The notes under the pieces were generated by a model. It was given only the letters and a program-made list of their open reading frames with translations, was not told the origin of the DNA and did not search any database. From Bacteroidales bacterium (GTDB lineage Bacteria > Bacteroidota > Bacteroidia > Bacteroidales > F082), in contig JAFPWT010000009.1 in assembly GCA_017394865.1 (NCBI GenBank), forward strand, positions 186,001 to 250,000: DNA of 64,000 nucleotides, written 5' to 3'. This document shows, piece by piece, positions 62,308 to 64,000 of the stretch (position 1 is its first letter; every line of letters starts with the position of its first letter). Both the position numbers and the translations under genes were made by a program.

Positions 62308-63095
62308 TGGAGGCAGGACAACTCATAGCATATCTTGGAAAGCCTGAGACTTTGACGGGTGAAGCCGCCACCGACCTCGAGTCGATGGTGAACCGCTATC
62401 CCTATTTCGGCATCGGCCAGAGCCTGCTTGCCTTGGCGTACCATCATGCCAATAACGAACAGTTTGACCGACAGCTGAAGAAAGCTGCCGCTGCCGTCCC
62501 CGACCGCAACAAGCTCCGCCTGCTCTTCGTCCCCGCTCCAAAACAGGCTGCATCGACAGAAGAATCTTACTTCAGAGTGGTTGACGTGACGGAAGTCGAC
62601 GAAAACGAACACAACGTCATTCCTGAAAAGACCTTCATCATCCCTGAGATCGACTTGAGCGGCACCCATGAAGAACTGACCGCCGAAATGGCCTTGCTCG
62701 ACGAAAAACGCAAGTCGCTTGACGAACTGAAAGCCCTCATCGCGGCACGCCTTGAACAGATGGAGGTTGAAAAGAAACAGGAAGAGAACAAAGCGGAAGA
62801 ACTCCCGAAGAAAAAAATGAGCCGCAAGGAGCTTATCGACAAGTTCATCGCCGAAAACCCGAGCATCTCACGCCCGAAAGCCGAGTTCTACAATCCCATT
62901 TCGATGGCACAGAACAGCATCATCGACAAAGGCGATATCGTGAGCGAAACTCTAGCGAAAATATACTTCAAACAGGGCTATTTTGACAAGGCAATTGAAA
63001 TCTATGAAAAATTAAGTTTGCTTATTCCAGAAAAAAGTATTTATTTTGCAGCCCAAATTGAAATCATCAAAGAAAGTCAAACAAATAACAAATAA
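62307..63095 (+). CDS. Bacteroidota-type helical protein, function unknown
   Basis: A 262-residue cytoplasmic protein without signal peptide. An N-terminal segment (MEAGQLIAYLGKPETL, SMVNRYPYFGIGQSLLALA) looks like a helical repeat, the middle is charged coiled coil (about 125-180, EKRKSLDELKALIAARLEQM, KKQEENKAEELPKKKM), and the C-terminus is a tetratricopeptide-like unit (SETLAKIYFKQGYFDKAIEI). An upstream TTG two codons earlier is less likely than the ATG, which overlaps the lptE stop. It is the usual gene between lptE and secG in this group, but I know no function. Confidence 0.85.
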   Translation: MEAGQLIAYLGKPETLTGEAATDLESMVNRYPYFGIGQSLLALAYHHANNEQFDRQLKKAAAAVPDRNKLRLLFVPAPKQAASTEESYFRVVDVTEVDENEHNVIPEKTFIIPEIDLSGTHEELTAEMALLDEKRKSLDELKALIAARLEQMEVEKKQEENKAEELPKKKMSRKELIDKFIAENPSISRPKAEFYNPISMAQNSIIDKGDIVSETLAKIYFKQGYFDKAIEIYEKLSLLIPEKSIYFAAQIEIIKESQTNNK

Positions 63096-63100
63096 TCGAC

Positions 63101-63469
63101 ATGAACACAGTAATCATTATCTTAATTCTGGTTGTCAGTGTTTTGCTTGGATTGGTTGTCTTGGTCCAGAATTCCAAAGGCGGCGGTTTGATCTCTAACT
63201 TCGGCAGCGCCAACCAAATGATGGGTGTTCGCCAGACCACCGATTTCTTGGAAAAAGCCACTTGGACGATGGCTATCATCTTGGTGGTCTTGTGCCTGGC
63301 ATCAAGCTTGCTCATTCAGACGGGAGACTCAACAACAGCATCTGGCGTGAACTCTGAAGTGCGTGACACGTACTTTGAGAACAATGCAGCTGTTGCTCCA
63401 GTATCCGGCGCCGACATGTCCACTGGAACTGATGCAGCCAACAGCGATGCAACCGACGCAACCGAATAA
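63101..63469 (+). CDS. secG: SecG, preprotein translocase subunit
   Basis: A 122-residue protein. Two membrane helices (about 3-22 and 53-73) flank the SecG loop VLVQNSKGGGLISNFGSANQ (about 22-41), and an Ala/Thr/Asp/Ser-rich tail (about 80-122) is an extension common in Bacteroidota. Joins SecYE in the inner membrane. Followed by a strong terminator. Confidence 0.94.
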   Translation: MNTVIIILILVVSVLLGLVVLVQNSKGGGLISNFGSANQMMGVRQTTDFLEKATWTMAIILVVLCLASSLLIQTGDSTTASGVNSEVRDTYFENNAAVAPVSGADMSTGTDAANSDATDATE

Positions 63470-63500
63470 AGCACTTGGTTTGAATCAGCAAAACAACTGT

Positions 63501-63538
63501 AAAAATGTCAGAATGTCATACATTCTGACATTTTTTTT
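63501..63538 (+). terminator. Rho-independent terminator after secG
   Basis: AATGTCAGAATG pairs with CATTCTGACATT around TCATA, followed by eight T. It separates secG from groES. Confidence 0.9.
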
Positions 63539-63615
63539 GTTTTTTCATTTTGGCATGAAATCTGACCAAGGAAGGGCCGTCAACAGATAAACAACAACAA
63601 TTAATAATAAAAACA

Positions 63616-63894
63616 ATGGCAAAATTATCTATCAAACCCCTGGCCGACCGTGTGGTCATCGAGCCCGCCGCCGCCGAACAGAAAACCGCTAGCGGTATCA
63701 TCATCCCCGACACCGCCAAAGAAAAACCCCAACAAGGCACCGTCGTCGCTGTCGGTCCTGGCACTAAGGACAACAAGATGACGCTGAAAGTGGGTGACAA
63801 AGTGATCTACGGCAAATACGCCGGCACCGAGTTCCACCTCGACGACAAAGATTATATGATCATGAGAGAGTCTGACGTGATCGCAATTATCTAA
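63616..63894 (+). CDS. groES: GroES, 10-kDa chaperonin
   Basis: A 92-residue co-chaperonin of normal length. It opens with [13 protein letters not shown], has the mobile loop ([18 protein letters not shown], about 20-37) and the roof/core strands [15 protein letters not shown] (about 55-69). Caps the GroEL ring. No CIRCE repeat is visible upstream, so HrcA control is not supported. groEL starts 23 nt downstream. Confidence 0.97.
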   Translation: MAKLSIKPLADRVVIEPAAAEQKTASGIIIPDTAKEKPQQGTVVAVGPGTKDNKMTLKVGDKVIYGKYAGTEFHLDDKDYMIMRESDVIAII

Positions 63895-63917
63895 ATGAAT
63901 AAATAAAAACACAATAT

Positions 63918-64000
63918 CATGGCAAAAGACATTCTTTTCAATATTGAAAGTCGCGACGGCCTGAAGAAAGGCGTCGACGCATTGTCAAACGCAGTGAAGG
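63918..64000 (+). CDS. groEL: GroEL, 60-kDa chaperonin (first 27 residues)
   Basis: The gene runs off the right edge. The visible residues, MAKDILFNIESRDGLKKG then VDALSNAVK, match the GroEL N-terminus. It follows groES in the usual order. Confidence 0.96.

Noticed and set aside
63540..63615. CIRCE (HrcA) operator before groES
   Set aside because: No TTAGCACTC/GAGTGCTAA inverted repeat is present in the gap.

Overview
The window is a gene-dense stretch (about 50% GC, almost no intergenic space) of a Bacteroidales/Bacteroidota chromosome. The main grounds are Bacteroidota-type promoters (TAnnTTTG at -7) in front of most transcription units, a sodium-pumping NADH:quinone reductase operon, the type IX secretion/gliding genes gldH and sprE/porW, three surface proteins with type IX C-terminal sorting tails, an S46 dipeptidyl-peptidase, and a menaquinone (menA) pathway. 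Nothing in the window fixes the genus; an uncultured gut-type Bacteroidales is my inference. There is no prophage, CRISPR array, IS element or rRNA operon, and one tRNA (Pro-GGG).

Layout. 1-5428 (minus): nqrABCDE-[unknown exported repeat protein]-nqrF, with nqrF cut by the window edge. 5479-6666: a short YidE/AspT-type transporter. 6713-9432 (minus): a three-gene cluster of NrtR-type Nudix regulator, a vWA protein fused to a macro-like domain, and an ADP-ribosylglycohydrolase. It looks like an NAD/ADP-ribose module and is the most interesting system here. 9571-11188: a type IX cargo protein whose signal peptide is out of frame by one base. 11317-17933 (plus): TetR, lipoprotein, RND adaptor, RND pump and TolC efflux operon with a clear palindromic operator. 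17919-26139 (minus): gltX, an AGCS symporter, a Ser-rich exported protein, a 5'-nucleotidase with a tiny partner, and a large modular type IX cargo. 26291-37572 (plus, with one minus gene): zinc metalloprotease, ricT-gldH-PBP1A-obgE-PAP2, SAM hydrolase (minus), phoH-purC-S46 peptidase.

37585-38619: a GreB-like elongation-factor domain fused to a degenerate Nudix/IDI-like domain. 38616-40504 (minus): GSCFA protein and trxB. 40626-42372: tRNA-Pro and a type IX cargo protein. 42435-45451 (minus): menA and a DEAD-box helicase. 45519-50390 (plus): a beta-lactamase-family protein, a structured-RNA candidate with its own promoter and terminator, pgi, a U32 protein and a PHP phosphatase. 50477-57947 (minus): rpmF with its DUF177 partner, then a kinase-sprE-bactofilin-fabD-ctpA operon. 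58102-64000 (plus): pheT, a sigma-54 activator, lptE, a TPR-like protein, secG, groES and the start of groEL.

Functionally this is mostly housekeeping (respiration, translation, cell envelope, purine and lipid synthesis) with small accessory pieces set into otherwise standard operons: the repeat protein inside nqr, the ADP-ribose cluster, the Gre-Nudix fusion, and in-frame low-complexity inserts in nqrA and nqrB. Starts were moved inward from the longest reading frame where a promoter, overlap or family alignment required it (nrtR, tetR, metalloprotease, pgi, kinase, 40777 cargo, 62307).
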